Shown piece by piece: positions 26,496-35,124 of a DNA stretch of 64,000 nt (its first letter is position 1; every line of letters begins with the position of its first letter). The notes under the pieces were generated by a model, which was not told the DNA's origin, made no database searches, and saw only the letters and a list, made by a program, of their open reading frames with translations. Position numbers and translations under genes: made by a program. The DNA comes from Leisingera aquimarina DSM 24565 (lineage in GTDB: Bacteria > Pseudomonadota > Alphaproteobacteria > Rhodobacterales > Rhodobacteraceae). Location: the NCBI RefSeq assembly GCF_000473165.1, contig NZ_KI421504.1, positions 868,596 to 932,595 on the forward strand. The letters run 5' to 3'.

Positions 26496-27673
26496 CAGTT
26501 TGCCAGCAGAACGCCTGCCGTGGCGGTCCATGACAGCCAGACAGTGTCTTCCCAGGTGTAGGCGCGCCGGGCAATACGGCGGGTGTTGGCGGTCTGGGCC
26601 TTGATCATAGTGCCGGTCGGAAGTTCCACATGGTAGGTGGATAGATTGCCCAGATAGGCGATATCAAGGATCCGGCCCTGCACGGCATTGTCCGCCTGTT
26701 CGGGTTTTTCGGTGCTGATCGAGACTTTTTCCGGCCGAATTGCCAGCTGACAATTTTGCCCGTCGGAAAGCGGATTGGGGGACTGCACAGTCAGCGGTGC
26801 GTGGCCTTCGTGCCAGGACAATGCGTAGGTATCGCTGCCATTGGGTTTGGCGGTGCCGGCGATCAGGTTTACATCGCCAATGAAATCAGCCACATAGACG
26901 GAATTCGGATTTTCATAAATCCGGTCCGGCGTGGCCACCTGGATGATCTTGCCGTGATCCATCACCGCCACGCGGGAGGCCACAGTCATCGCCTCCTCCT
27001 GGTCGTGAGTCACGATCACAAATGTGGTGCCGGTCTTCTCCTGAATATCCATCAGTTCAAATTGGGTTTCCTGGCGCAGCTTCTTGTCGAGCGCGCCCAG
27101 CGGTTCATCGAGCAGCAGAAGTTTCGGATGTTTCGCCAGCGACCGCGCCAGGGCGACCCGTTGCCGCTGGCCGCCGGAAATCTGATGTGGCTTGCGGCGG
27201 GCAAATTTCTCCAGGCGAGTCAGCCGCAGCATCTCGTCAACCCGGTCGTTGATGTCGTGCTTGGGCATCTTTTCGCGCTTCAGGCCAAAGGCGATGTTTT
27301 CCCAGACCGACAGATGCGGGAACAGCGCGTAGGACTGGAACATCATGTTCACGGCGCGTTTGTTCGGCGGCACCGGCGCAATATCCTGCCCGGCAAGACG
27401 GATGGTGCCCTCAGATGGGGTTTCAAACCCGGCCAGCATCCGCATCAGCGTGGTCTTGCCGCAACCCGAAGGACCAAGCAGCGCATAAAACTCTTTTTCG
27501 TAGATACCGATGGTCAGATCGTCGATGGCGGTGAACTCGCCATAGCGTTTGGTGACGTTCTGGAAGTGGATCAAGGGCTTTGCCTCGGGATCGTTCCAGG
27601 GTTCGAATTCGGAAGCAGTCAAGCCGGGCCTCTTCTGCGAAGTATCGCGCGAATGTCTCGGATGGCCGCGCAT
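26495..27673 (-). CDS. potG: polyamine ABC transporter ATPase PotG
   Basis: Nucleotide-binding subunit of the importer. Walker A GPSGCGKTT is at residues 67-75, the signature ISGGQRQR at 165-172, Walker B LLLLDEP at 185-191, and the H-loop Thr-His in VTHDQEEA follows. The C-terminal TOBE domain binds near the end. The 392-residue length includes an N-terminal extension of about 30 residues, so the true start may be downstream, for instance a TTG near 27622. It follows potF across a hairpin. Confidence 0.92.
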   Translation of the reverse strand: MRGHPRHSRDTSQKRPGLTASEFEPWNDPEAKPLIHFQNVTKRYGEFTAIDDLTIGIYEKEFYALLGPSGCGKTTLMRMLAGFETPSEGTIRLAGQDIAPVPPNKRAVNMMFQSYALFPHLSVWENIAFGLKREKMPKHDINDRVDEMLRLTRLEKFARRKPHQISGGQRQRVALARSLAKHPKLLLLDEPLGALDKKLRQETQFELMDIQEKTGTTFVIVTHDQEEAMTVASRVAVMDHGKIIQVATPDRIYENPNSVYVADFIGDVNLIAGTAKPNGSDTYALSWHEGHAPLTVQSPNPLSDGQNCQLAIRPEKVSISTEKPEQADNAVQGRILDIAYLGNLSTYHVELPTGTMIKAQTANTRRIARRAYTWEDTVWLSWTATAGVLLAN

Positions 27674-27699
27674 GGGGCAACCCAGGCGCGTCAGGAAAT

Positions 27700-27722
27700 G
27701 CGGGGCGGCGGATGCGCCCCGC
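27700..27722 (-). repeat. hairpin between potF and potG
   Basis: A perfect 8-bp GC stem (27700-27707 with 27715-27722) with a 7-base loop lies just after the potF stop and before potG. There is no U run, so it more likely stabilises or partly terminates the potF message than ends the operon. A similar hairpin follows the binding-protein gene of the second operon at 33787-33815. Confidence 0.6.
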
Positions 27723-27739
27723 GGGTCAGGTCCGGCTGA

Positions 27740-28828
27740 TCAGGTGCCGGATTTGACCTTGGTCCACATGCGAGTGGCCTTGCGCTGTACTTTCGGCGGG
27801 TAGCCTTCCTTGATGTACAGATTCTTGACGGTTTCTGCACCGGGGTAGATCGCGGGATCGCCGATCACATCTTCTTCCAGGAATTCCTGCGAGGCCTTGT
27901 TGCCGTTGGCGTAGTAGACATAGTTGGACGCCGCCGCCATGTTGTGCGCGTCCATGATGAAATTCAGGAATTTATGGGCGCCATCGGGGTTCGGTGCATC
28001 GACCGGAATGGCCATCTGGTCGAACCACATCAGCGCGCCTTCCTTGGGGGCGTTGAACTCGATCTCAACGTTGTTATTCGCCTCGGCTGCGCGGTCGCGC
28101 GCCTGCAGAATATCGCCGGACCAGCCGAATGCCACGCAGATATCGCCGTTGGCCAGGGCATTGATGTACTCTGAACTGTGGAACTTGGTGATATAGGGGC
28201 GCACGCCCAGCAGCACCGGTTCGGCCTTGGCGACCACATCGGCATCCATGCTGTTGGGGTCTTCGCCGATGTATTTCAGCGCCGCCGGGATCATTTCATC
28301 CGGCGCATCCAGGAAATGCACGCCGCAGCTGGCCAGCTTTTCCATGTTCACCGGGTTGAACACCAGCTCCAGCGAGTCGATCGGGGCATCCTCTCCCAGC
28401 ACTTCTTTCACCTTGCCGACGTTCACGCCGATGCCGGTGGTGCCCCACATATAGTTGATGGAATACTCATTGCCGGGGTCATATAGGGCGGTGCGTTCCT
28501 CGATCGCGTCCCACATGTTGCCTGAATTGGCCAGTTTCGACGGATCCAGTTTTTGGAAGGCACCGGCCTGGATCTGGCGCGCCATGAAGGAACCGGTCGG
28601 CACCACAACGTCATAGCCCGACCCGCCGGCCAGCATCTTGGTCTCCAGAACCTCGTTGCTGTCGAAGACGTCATAGATCAGGTCGATGCCGGTTTCAGCT
28701 TCGAATTTCTCCAGCAGACCTTCGTCGATATAGTCCGACCAATTGTAGACGCGCACCTCTTCCGCAGTAGCGGCGGCGGCCGTGCCAAGGGCAACGACGG
28801 CGGTCATGGTCATCGTTTTCAGTGTCAT
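27740..28828 (-). CDS. potF: putrescine-binding periplasmic protein PotF
   Basis: Periplasmic receptor for putrescine that delivers it to PotGHI. A signal peptide (MTLKTMTMTAVVALGTAAA, cleavage near residue 21) precedes the mature VRVYNWSDYIDEGLLEKFE, the usual opening of PotD/PotF proteins. Conserved WGTTGIGVN and FGWSGDIL segments are present. I chose ATG 28828 because GGGAG stands about seven bases upstream; the frame is open to 28903 but without a signal peptide at its end. It is the first gene of the operon and is divergent from a GntR regulator. Confidence 0.94.
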   Translation of the reverse strand: MTLKTMTMTAVVALGTAAAATAEEVRVYNWSDYIDEGLLEKFEAETGIDLIYDVFDSNEVLETKMLAGGSGYDVVVPTGSFMARQIQAGAFQKLDPSKLANSGNMWDAIEERTALYDPGNEYSINYMWGTTGIGVNVGKVKEVLGEDAPIDSLELVFNPVNMEKLASCGVHFLDAPDEMIPAALKYIGEDPNSMDADVVAKAEPVLLGVRPYITKFHSSEYINALANGDICVAFGWSGDILQARDRAAEANNNVEIEFNAPKEGALMWFDQMAIPVDAPNPDGAHKFLNFIMDAHNMAAASNYVYYANGNKASQEFLEEDVIGDPAIYPGAETVKNLYIKEGYPPKVQRKATRMWTKVKSGT

Positions 28829-28970
28829 GAATTTCTCCCTGTGCATGCCGGCTTCCGGGTCCGGCTGTGAAGGGATTTGATCAAGTTTTGTCGCGTTCGG
28901 CAATACTCTTTATGTTTTCACTTGGCTCCGGATGGTGCAAGCTGGCCAAAACCGAGGAGGAAAACCCCAG
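28829..28970. promoter_or_regulatory. divergent promoter region of potF and GntR regulator
   Basis: The region carries the palindrome TTGATCAA (28876-28883) inside ATTTGATCA. The same nine bases recur in the dyad at 29661-29700 just after the regulator gene. It is the natural place for an operator of the divergent GntR protein. GAGGAGG at 28954-28960 is the ribosome binding site of that gene. Confidence 0.5.
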
Positions 28971-29657
28971 GTGACCGAGAGCACTTCACCACCCGTTGCG
29001 GCGCATGAGAGCCCTGCAAAACTGCCCGCGCACGAGATCGTCTATCAGACGCTCAGGTCGCAGATTCTGTTCGGCGAACTGGTGCCCGGGCAGGCGGTGA
29101 CGATCCAGGGGCTGGTGGAAACGCTGGGGGCCGGCATGACACCGGTCCGCGAGGCAATCAGGCGGCTGATTTCAGACGGGGCGCTGGTGTTCCAGGGCAA
29201 CCGCCGCGTATCGGTGCCCTTGTTGGGTCCCGGTGATCTGGAAGAGCTTATTTTTGCTAGAAAAACAATAGAGTGCGAGCTTGCGCGCCGGGCGACAATG
29301 CGCATTGCCGCGACGGGCATCGCGCAGTTAGTGATGATCGACACTGCGCTGGACAAGGCCATATCGACAGGCGATGTGGCGGGGTATCTGGTGCAAAACT
29401 ACAGCTTTCACACCGCGCTTTACTCCCATGCGGACGCCCCCATTCTCAGCGACATTGCCGACCGGTTGTGGCTGCGCTTCGGCCCCTCGTTGCGGGTGGT
29501 CAGCGGGCGGCTTGGCACCCAAAGCTTTCCGGACCGCCATAAGGACATCCTCGACGCGCTGCGGCGGCAGGACGCGGAAATGGCCGCTTTGGCGATGGAA
29601 CGGGACGTCTGCGAGGGCATGGAGCATGTGGTTCAGGGGCTGCAGGCCGCTAACTGA
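28971..29657 (+). CDS. GntR-family (FadR subfamily) transcriptional regulator
   Basis: The N-terminal winged helix (EIVYQTLRSQILFGELVPGQ with the recognition helix MTPVREAIRRL) and an all-helical FCD effector domain (about residues 85-220) define the family. GTG 28971 is chosen because GAGGAGG lies ten bases upstream, giving 228 residues; the frame continues upstream without a better start. Lying between the potF operon and a putrescine-type aminotransferase, it probably senses a polyamine or catabolite and controls both sides. This is inferred from position and shared sequence motifs. Confidence 0.9.
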   Translation: MTESTSPPVAAHESPAKLPAHEIVYQTLRSQILFGELVPGQAVTIQGLVETLGAGMTPVREAIRRLISDGALVFQGNRRVSVPLLGPGDLEELIFARKTIECELARRATMRIAATGIAQLVMIDTALDKAISTGDVAGYLVQNYSFHTALYSHADAPILSDIADRLWLRFGPSLRVVSGRLGTQSFPDRHKDILDALRRQDAEMAALAMERDVCEGMEHVVQGLQAAN

Positions 29658-29660
29658 TTC

Positions 29661-29700
29661 GATTGACACCTGAGAATTTGATCATATTCTGGTGTCAATC
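29661..29700. promoter_or_regulatory. 40-bp dyad, candidate GntR operator/promoter of the aminotransferase
   Basis: A perfect 10-bp inverted repeat (29661-29670 with 29691-29700) encloses 20 bases that include ATTTGATCA, also found upstream of potF. It lies 24 bases before the aminotransferase ATG. It could act as an operator or, as RNA, as a hairpin; the shared nonamer favours an operator. Confidence 0.5.
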
Positions 29701-29723
29701 AGTCATTCTCAGGAGCGAGTCCC

Positions 29724-31118
29724 ATGACCGTTATCACCAACCACATGCCGACGGCCGAGCTGCAGGCGCTGGACGCCGCCCATCACATGCATCCGTTCAC
29801 TGCCAATGGCGAACTGTCGCAGAAGGGTGCGCGCATCATTACCCGCGCAGACGGCGTGCATCTGACCGACAGCGAGGGCAACCGGATCCTTGACGCCATG
29901 GCTGGCCTGTGGTGCGTCAATATCGGCTATGGCCGCGATGAGCTGGCCGAGGTTGCCGCCCGCCAGATGCGCGAGCTGCCCTATTACAACACCTTTTTCC
30001 AGACCACCCATGTGCCGGCCATCGCGCTGGCAGCCAAGATTGCCGAACTGGCGCCGGGTGATCTGAACAATGTGTTCTTTGCCGGCTCCGGTTCCGAGGC
30101 CAATGACACCAACATCCGCATGGTGCGCCACTACTGGGCGCTGAAGGGCAAGCCGACGAAATCCGTCATCATCAGCCGCAAAAATGCTTATCACGGTTCC
30201 TCAGTCGGCAGTGGTTCTTTGGGCGGGATGAGCGGTATGCACGCCCAGGGCGGCCTGCCGATCCCGGATATCCACCATATCAACCAGCCGCATTGGTGGG
30301 CCGAAGGCGGCGACATGCCGGAGGAGGAATTCGGGTTGCAGCGCGCGCGCGAGCTGGAGGAGGCGATTCTGGAGTTGGGCGAAGACCGCGTTGCCGCCTT
30401 TATTGCCGAGCCGGTGCAGGGTGCCGGCGGGGTGATTGTGCCGCCGGACAGCTACTGGCCGGAAATCCAGCGCATCTGCGACAAATATGAAATCCTGCTG
30501 ATCGCGGACGAGGTAATCTGCGGATTCGGGCGCACCGGAAACTGGTTTGGCAGTGAGACCCTGAACATCCGCCCGGACATCATGACGATCGCCAAGGGGC
30601 TTAGCTCCGGGTACGCGCCGATTGGCGGCTCGATTGTCAGCGACGAAGTTGCCTCGGTGATTGCGGGGGATGAGTTCAACCACGGCTACACTTATTCCGG
30701 CCATCCGGTGGCGGCGGCTGTCGCGTTGGAAAATCTGCGCATCATGGAGGAGGAGAACATCCTCGGCCATGTGCGCGATGTGGCCGCGCCGTACCTCAAA
30801 GAAAAATGGGAAGCGCTGGCGGATCATCCGCTGGTGGGAGAGGCCAGGATCGCCGGCATGATGGGCTCAATCGCGCTGACCCCGAACAAGGAGACCCGCG
30901 CGGGTTTTGCCGCGGAGGCGGGTACTGTCGGCTATATCTGCCGCGAGCGCTGCTTTGCCAACAACCTGGTGATGCGTCATGTCGGGGACCGGATGATCAT
31001 TTCGCCGCCGCTTGTGATCACGCCCGCGGAAATCGACGTTCTGATCGAACGCGCCTCCAAATCCCTGGATGAATGCTATGCGGAACTGAAGGCGCAGGAC
31101 TTGCTGCACAGCGCCTGA
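29724..31118 (+). CDS. class III aminotransferase, putrescine-pyruvate type
   Basis: PLP-dependent omega-aminotransferase of 464 residues. The pyridoxal Lys is K291 in TIAKGLSSGYAP, the cofactor Asp is in LIADEVICGFGRTG, and the phosphate-binding GSGSEANDTN is near residue 117. The sequence is of the SpuC/omega-amino acid transaminase group that uses putrescine, cadaverine or beta-alanine with pyruvate. Neighbouring polyamine transport operons on both sides favour putrescine, but substrate cannot be set from sequence alone. AGGAG lies ten bases before the ATG. Confidence 0.9.
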   Translation: MTVITNHMPTAELQALDAAHHMHPFTANGELSQKGARIITRADGVHLTDSEGNRILDAMAGLWCVNIGYGRDELAEVAARQMRELPYYNTFFQTTHVPAIALAAKIAELAPGDLNNVFFAGSGSEANDTNIRMVRHYWALKGKPTKSVIISRKNAYHGSSVGSGSLGGMSGMHAQGGLPIPDIHHINQPHWWAEGGDMPEEEFGLQRARELEEAILELGEDRVAAFIAEPVQGAGGVIVPPDSYWPEIQRICDKYEILLIADEVICGFGRTGNWFGSETLNIRPDIMTIAKGLSSGYAPIGGSIVSDEVASVIAGDEFNHGYTYSGHPVAAAVALENLRIMEEENILGHVRDVAAPYLKEKWEALADHPLVGEARIAGMMGSIALTPNKETRAGFAAEAGTVGYICRERCFANNLVMRHVGDRMIISPPLVITPAEIDVLIERASKSLDECYAELKAQDLLHSA

Positions 31119-31169
31119 TTCCCCTCCCGGGCACCGCAATGGTGCCAGTTCCCACCGCGACTCATCACG

Positions 31170-31197
31170 GCCCGGCAACAGTGTTGCCGGGCTATTT
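31170..31197 (+). terminator. terminator after the aminotransferase
   Basis: A perfect 10-bp GC-rich stem (31170-31179 with 31183-31192), a 3-base loop and a following T-rich tract (TATTTT) form a standard intrinsic terminator about 50 bases after the stop codon. Confidence 0.85.
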
Positions 31198-31485
31198 TCT
31201 TCGGTAGGGGGATTGAAAAGGTCGTTTTTAGGCTGGTGTTTTGCAGGACGTGGCGCAAAATGTCCGAGCTGCGTCGCAAAAAGTCCGATGTTGCATGCCG
31301 GAACAGGACTAGGGTTCCCTAAGGATGTTCATTTCCTCTTGGGGAGCGGCCTAAGTACGAATTTCGTACACTCGCCATGGAAAGAATATTTTTTTCATAC
31401 CTAGCGCTTGATAGCTTCGGTGTGATTAACTTCGAATAAGTGCAGAGCAAATCTGCCAGAATGACAAAACTACGGGGAGCCTGCT
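31198..31485 (+). promoter_or_regulatory. leader region of the second polyamine operon with a 14-bp direct repeat
   Basis: No gene is seen in these 288 bases. The unit CGCAAAA(T/A)GTCCGA occurs at 31254-31267 and again at 31275-31288, one mismatch apart and exactly 21 bases (two helical turns) in period, as expected for a protein-binding site. GGGGAG about ten bases before the TTG start at 31486 is the ribosome binding site. Confidence 0.45.
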
Positions 31486-32586
31486 TTGGCTGATGCGTCA
31501 AACGTCGATGCGTTCGTTGAATTCGAACGCGTCCAAAAGAGCTATGATGGCGAAAATCTCGTTGTCAAAGACCTCAACCTCACCATGCCCAAGGGCGAGT
31601 TTCTGACAATGCTTGGCCCGTCCGGTTCGGGCAAGACAACTTGCCTGATGATGCTGGCAGGATTTGAAACCGCCACTCATGGCGATATTCGCCTGGGCGG
31701 AACATCAATCAACAACATCCCGCCGCACAAGCGGGGCATCGGCATGGTGTTCCAGAACTATGCGCTGTTTCCTCATATGACGATTGCGGAAAACCTCTCG
31801 TTCCCGCTGGAAGTCCGCAAGATGGGCAAATCCGAGCGCGAAGCCAAGGTGAAGCGCGCGCTGGACATGGTCGAAATGGGTGCCTTTGGCGGCCGCCGCC
31901 CGTCGCAGCTTTCAGGCGGTCAGCAACAGCGTGTCGCCCTGGCCCGTGCGCTGGTGTTTGAACCGGAACTGGTTCTGATGGACGAGCCGCTGGGCGCGCT
32001 TGATAAGCAGCTGCGCGAAAAGATGCAGTTCGAAATCACCCATCTGGCACACAGCCTGGGCATCACCGTGGTCTACGTGACCCACGACCAGACCGAAGCG
32101 CTGACAATGTCGGACCGTGTCGCCGTGTTCGACGATGGCCGGATCCAGCAGATCGCGCCGCCGGACCAGCTGTATGAAAGCCCGGACAACAGCTTTGTTG
32201 CCCAGTTCATTGGTGAAAACAACACGCTGGAAGGCACCGTCAAAGAAATCAACAACGGTATTGCCCTGGTGCAGCTTGATGATGGCGAGCTTATTGACTG
32301 CAAGCCAGTCAACGTGTCCCGGCCTGGCGAGCGCACCCGCGTGTCGATCCGCCCCGAACGGGTGGAATACAACAAGGAACGCCTGCAGGAGGGTGTTCAT
32401 ACGCTTAAGGCGGAAGTGCTGGAGTTCATCTATATGGGCGACATCTTCCGCACCCGTCTGCGGGTGGCCGGAAATGATGAGTTTATCATCAAGACCCGGA
32501 ACGCCCCGGACCAAGTCCGTCTTCAGCCCGGTCAGCAGATTGAAATCGGCTGGCTGCCGGAAGACTGCCGCGCGCTGGACGCCTGA
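31486..32586 (+). CDS. potA: polyamine/spermidine-type ABC transporter ATPase
   Basis: ATPase subunit with Walker A GPSGSGKTT (residues 44-52), signature LSGGQQQR (142-149), Walker B LVLMDEP (162-168) and a C-terminal TOBE domain. The 366-residue length is typical of PotA. The start is TTG 31486, supported by GGGGAG upstream; no ATG lies nearby before the conserved VEFERVQKSYDG. It heads an operon with a binding protein and two permeases. The gene symbol reflects family resemblance; the transported polyamine or related amine is not established. Confidence 0.9.
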   Translation: MADASNVDAFVEFERVQKSYDGENLVVKDLNLTMPKGEFLTMLGPSGSGKTTCLMMLAGFETATHGDIRLGGTSINNIPPHKRGIGMVFQNYALFPHMTIAENLSFPLEVRKMGKSEREAKVKRALDMVEMGAFGGRRPSQLSGGQQQRVALARALVFEPELVLMDEPLGALDKQLREKMQFEITHLAHSLGITVVYVTHDQTEALTMSDRVAVFDDGRIQQIAPPDQLYESPDNSFVAQFIGENNTLEGTVKEINNGIALVQLDDGELIDCKPVNVSRPGERTRVSIRPERVEYNKERLQEGVHTLKAEVLEFIYMGDIFRTRLRVAGNDEFIIKTRNAPDQVRLQPGQQIEIGWLPEDCRALDA

Positions 32587-32600
32587 TCCGCACGCGCAAA

Positions 32601-32625
32601 CCCCCGGCGGACGAACGACCGGGGG
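32601..32625 (+). repeat. hairpin before the binding-protein gene
   Basis: A 7-bp GC stem (32601-32607 with 32619-32625) lies in the short gap between the ATPase and the binding-protein gene, with no T run. It may protect the 5' end of a processed binding-protein message. Confidence 0.5.
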
Positions 32626-32663
32626 AACTCACATCTGTGAATTTCAACAAGGAGAGACTCTCT

Positions 32664-33764
32664 ATGAAACTCAGCAAACTGTCTGCACTGGCGGTGACCA
32701 CTGCGCTTTGCGCCCCTTCGGCCTTTGCCGAAGAAATGGCCAATGAGCTGACACTGGTATCCTGGGGCGGTGCCTATCAGGCCAGCCAGCAAAAAGCCTA
32801 TGTGGAACCCTATCTGGCCGCCAACCCCGGCGTTAAGGTGATCTGGGACGAAAGCTCGGCTGAAGCTGTGGCCAAGATCCGCGCCATGAACGAAGCCGGC
32901 AATGTGACCTGGGACTTGGTGGACGCTGTGGCCTCTGACTCCATGCGCCTGTGCGACGAAGGCCTGGCCGAAGAAATCAACCATGACGAAGATCTGGCAG
33001 CAGCGCCCGATGGCTCCTCGGCCTCCGAAGATTTCGGTGACCTGATTGTCAGCGACTGCTTTGTGCCGCAGATCGTCTATTCGACGACATTCGGCTACCG
33101 CACCGACTTGATCGACAAGCCGGAAACTGTCTGCGCAATCTTTGATACCGAAAAGTACCCGGGCAAGCGCTCGCTGCAGAAGCGCCCGATCGACAACATG
33201 GAATGGTCGCTTTACTGCGATGGCGTCGCCAAGGATGAAATCTACGACGTTCTGGGTACCGACGAAGGTGTGGAGCGTGCGTTGGCCAAGCTCGACACCA
33301 TCAAGGACCAGGTGGTCTGGTGGACTGCTGGTGCGGAAACTCCGCAGCTGCTGGCCGACGGCGAAGTTGTCATGGGCTCAACCTTCAACGGCCGCCTGTT
33401 CTCGGCAATTGCTGAACAGGGTCAGCCGATCGGCATGCTTTGGGACATGCAGTCCTTTGACCTGGATGGCTGGGTTGTTCCGGCTGGACTGCCTGCAGAC
33501 CGCAAGGCGCGCGTGATGGACTTCCTGAAGTTCGCCACCGATACGCAGCGCCTGGCCGATCAGGCCGCCTACATCTCCTATGGTCCGGCCCGTGCTTCCT
33601 CGGCGCCGCTGGTTGGCAAGCACGCTGAACTGGGTATCGACATGGCCCCGCATATGCCGACTGACCCGGCCAATGCAGGCAACGTCCATGTTTATGACTA
33701 CGAATGGTGGGCAGACAACCGCGATGACCTGAACGGCAAGTTCCAGGCGTGGCTGGCCAAGTAA
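32664..33764 (+). CDS. periplasmic polyamine-type substrate-binding protein
   Basis: A signal peptide (MKLSKLSALAVTTALCAPSA, cleavage after FA near residue 22) precedes a mature type II binding protein opening with LTLVSWGGAYQASQQKAY, the form seen in the PotD-like group of extracellular solute-binding proteins. The length is 366 residues. ATG 32664 is preceded by AAGGAGAG at good spacing; an in-frame ATG at 32637 gives a poorer signal. It is the second gene of the operon and is flanked by hairpins on both sides, consistent with its message being more stable than that of its neighbours. Confidence 0.9.
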   Translation: MKLSKLSALAVTTALCAPSAFAEEMANELTLVSWGGAYQASQQKAYVEPYLAANPGVKVIWDESSAEAVAKIRAMNEAGNVTWDLVDAVASDSMRLCDEGLAEEINHDEDLAAAPDGSSASEDFGDLIVSDCFVPQIVYSTTFGYRTDLIDKPETVCAIFDTEKYPGKRSLQKRPIDNMEWSLYCDGVAKDEIYDVLGTDEGVERALAKLDTIKDQVVWWTAGAETPQLLADGEVVMGSTFNGRLFSAIAEQGQPIGMLWDMQSFDLDGWVVPAGLPADRKARVMDFLKFATDTQRLADQAAYISYGPARASSAPLVGKHAELGIDMAPHMPTDPANAGNVHVYDYEWWADNRDDLNGKFQAWLAK

Positions 33765-33786
33765 TCTGACCGTATCCGAGATACTG

Positions 33787-33815
33787 CAGGGGGCCTGAAC
33801 GAAACAGGCCCCCTG
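33787..33815 (+). repeat. stable hairpin after binding-protein gene
   Basis: A perfect 11-bp stem (33787-33797 with 33805-33815) with a 7-base loop, followed by an A-rich stretch, separates the binding-protein gene from the permease genes. It may act as a partial terminator or as a 3' stabiliser that raises binding-protein levels. Confidence 0.7.
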
Positions 33816-33847
33816 CCCAAAAAATAAAAGACCCGACGGGGAACCCA

Positions 33848-35119
33848 ATGAGTGATATTACCCAATCCGGCCCGGTGCTGGCGGCCGACGGCAGGCCGCT
33901 GAAGCGCAGCCTGGCGCGTGCACTGCGCATGCAGAAGCTGCGCGCACTGCTGCTGATCGCGCCGCTCTTGCTGTTCATCCTTGTGACTTTCATCCTCCCG
34001 GTTGCGGACATGCTGTTCCGTTCGGTCGAGAACCGGATCGTCCAGGATACACTGCCCCGCACGGTTGAAGTTCTGGCAGACTGGGACCCTGCATCGGGCC
34101 AACTGCCGGAGGAGGCAGCTTTTGCCGCTCTGGCCGCCGACCTTAAAGAGGCGGCAAACGTTAAGACCCACACCAAGGTTGCCAAGCGTCTGAACTATGA
34201 AAATCCGGGTCTCTCGTCTGTGTTCCGGAAGTCCGGCCGCAAGGTCAAGAACTGGGATATCGCAAACGACGGCCCCTTCCGCGAAAAACTTATCGAACTT
34301 AACGACGGCTGGGGTGATGTCGAGCTTTGGCGGACGATCAAGACCTACTCCGGCACTTTCACATCCGGCTATTTCCTGAATGCGGTCGATATGCGATTGG
34401 GGGCTGAAGGCCCTGAGGTTCGTCCCGAGAATGAGCGCATCTACAACACTATGCTGATCCGGACCATGCGGATGTCCCTGATCATCACCTTCAGCTGCAT
34501 CATGTTGGGTTATCCGGTTGCCTGGATCCTGGCGAACCTCCCCACACGCCAGGCAAACTTGCTGATGATTCTGGTCTTGCTGCCGTTCTGGACATCGCTC
34601 CTGGTGCGGACCTCTGCCTGGAAAATCCTGCTGCAACAGCAGGGTGTTATCAACGATACGCTGGTCTGGATCGGTCTGGTGGATGATGCCAACCGATTGG
34701 TTCTTATCAACAATGAGCTGGGCACCATTATTGCGATGACCCACATCCTGCTGCCGTTTATGATCCTGCCGATGTATTCGGTGATGCAGACCATCAACCC
34801 GTCTTACTTGCGCGCCGCCAAATCCCTCGGGGCAACCGACTGGACTGCGTTCTGGCGCGTCTACTTCCCACAGACCGTGCCGGGCATCGGCGCCGGATCG
34901 ATCCTCGTGTTCATCCTGGCTGTTGGCTACTACATCACTCCGGCCCTGGTCGGCGGCACCAAAGGCACCTTTATTTCGAACCTGATCGCCTACCACATCT
35001 CGACTTCGGGCAACTGGGGTTTGGGCGCGGCACTGGGCGCAATCCTTCTGGCGGTCGTTCTGGCCCTCTACTGGGTCTACGACAAGATCGTCGGCATCGA
35101 TAACGTGAAGCTGGGGTAA
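33848..35119 (+). CDS. ABC transporter permease, PotB-like with large periplasmic loop
   Basis: Inner-membrane permease of 423 residues, longer than PotB (about 285). After the first membrane segment (about 33-57) comes an extra region of about 145 charged residues (60-205) with no hydrophobic stretch, predicted to be periplasmic. Five further membrane segments follow, with the EAA-like loop RAAKSLGATDWTAFWRVYFP. The loop may contact the binding protein or select substrate. It is followed by the partner permease five bases downstream. Confidence 0.9.
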   Translation: MSDITQSGPVLAADGRPLKRSLARALRMQKLRALLLIAPLLLFILVTFILPVADMLFRSVENRIVQDTLPRTVEVLADWDPASGQLPEEAAFAALAADLKEAANVKTHTKVAKRLNYENPGLSSVFRKSGRKVKNWDIANDGPFREKLIELNDGWGDVELWRTIKTYSGTFTSGYFLNAVDMRLGAEGPEVRPENERIYNTMLIRTMRMSLIITFSCIMLGYPVAWILANLPTRQANLLMILVLLPFWTSLLVRTSAWKILLQQQGVINDTLVWIGLVDDANRLVLINNELGTIIAMTHILLPFMILPMYSVMQTINPSYLRAAKSLGATDWTAFWRVYFPQTVPGIGAGSILVFILAVGYYITPALVGGTKGTFISNLIAYHISTSGNWGLGAALGAILLAVVLALYWVYDKIVGIDNVKLG

Positions 35120-35124
35120 CGGAC

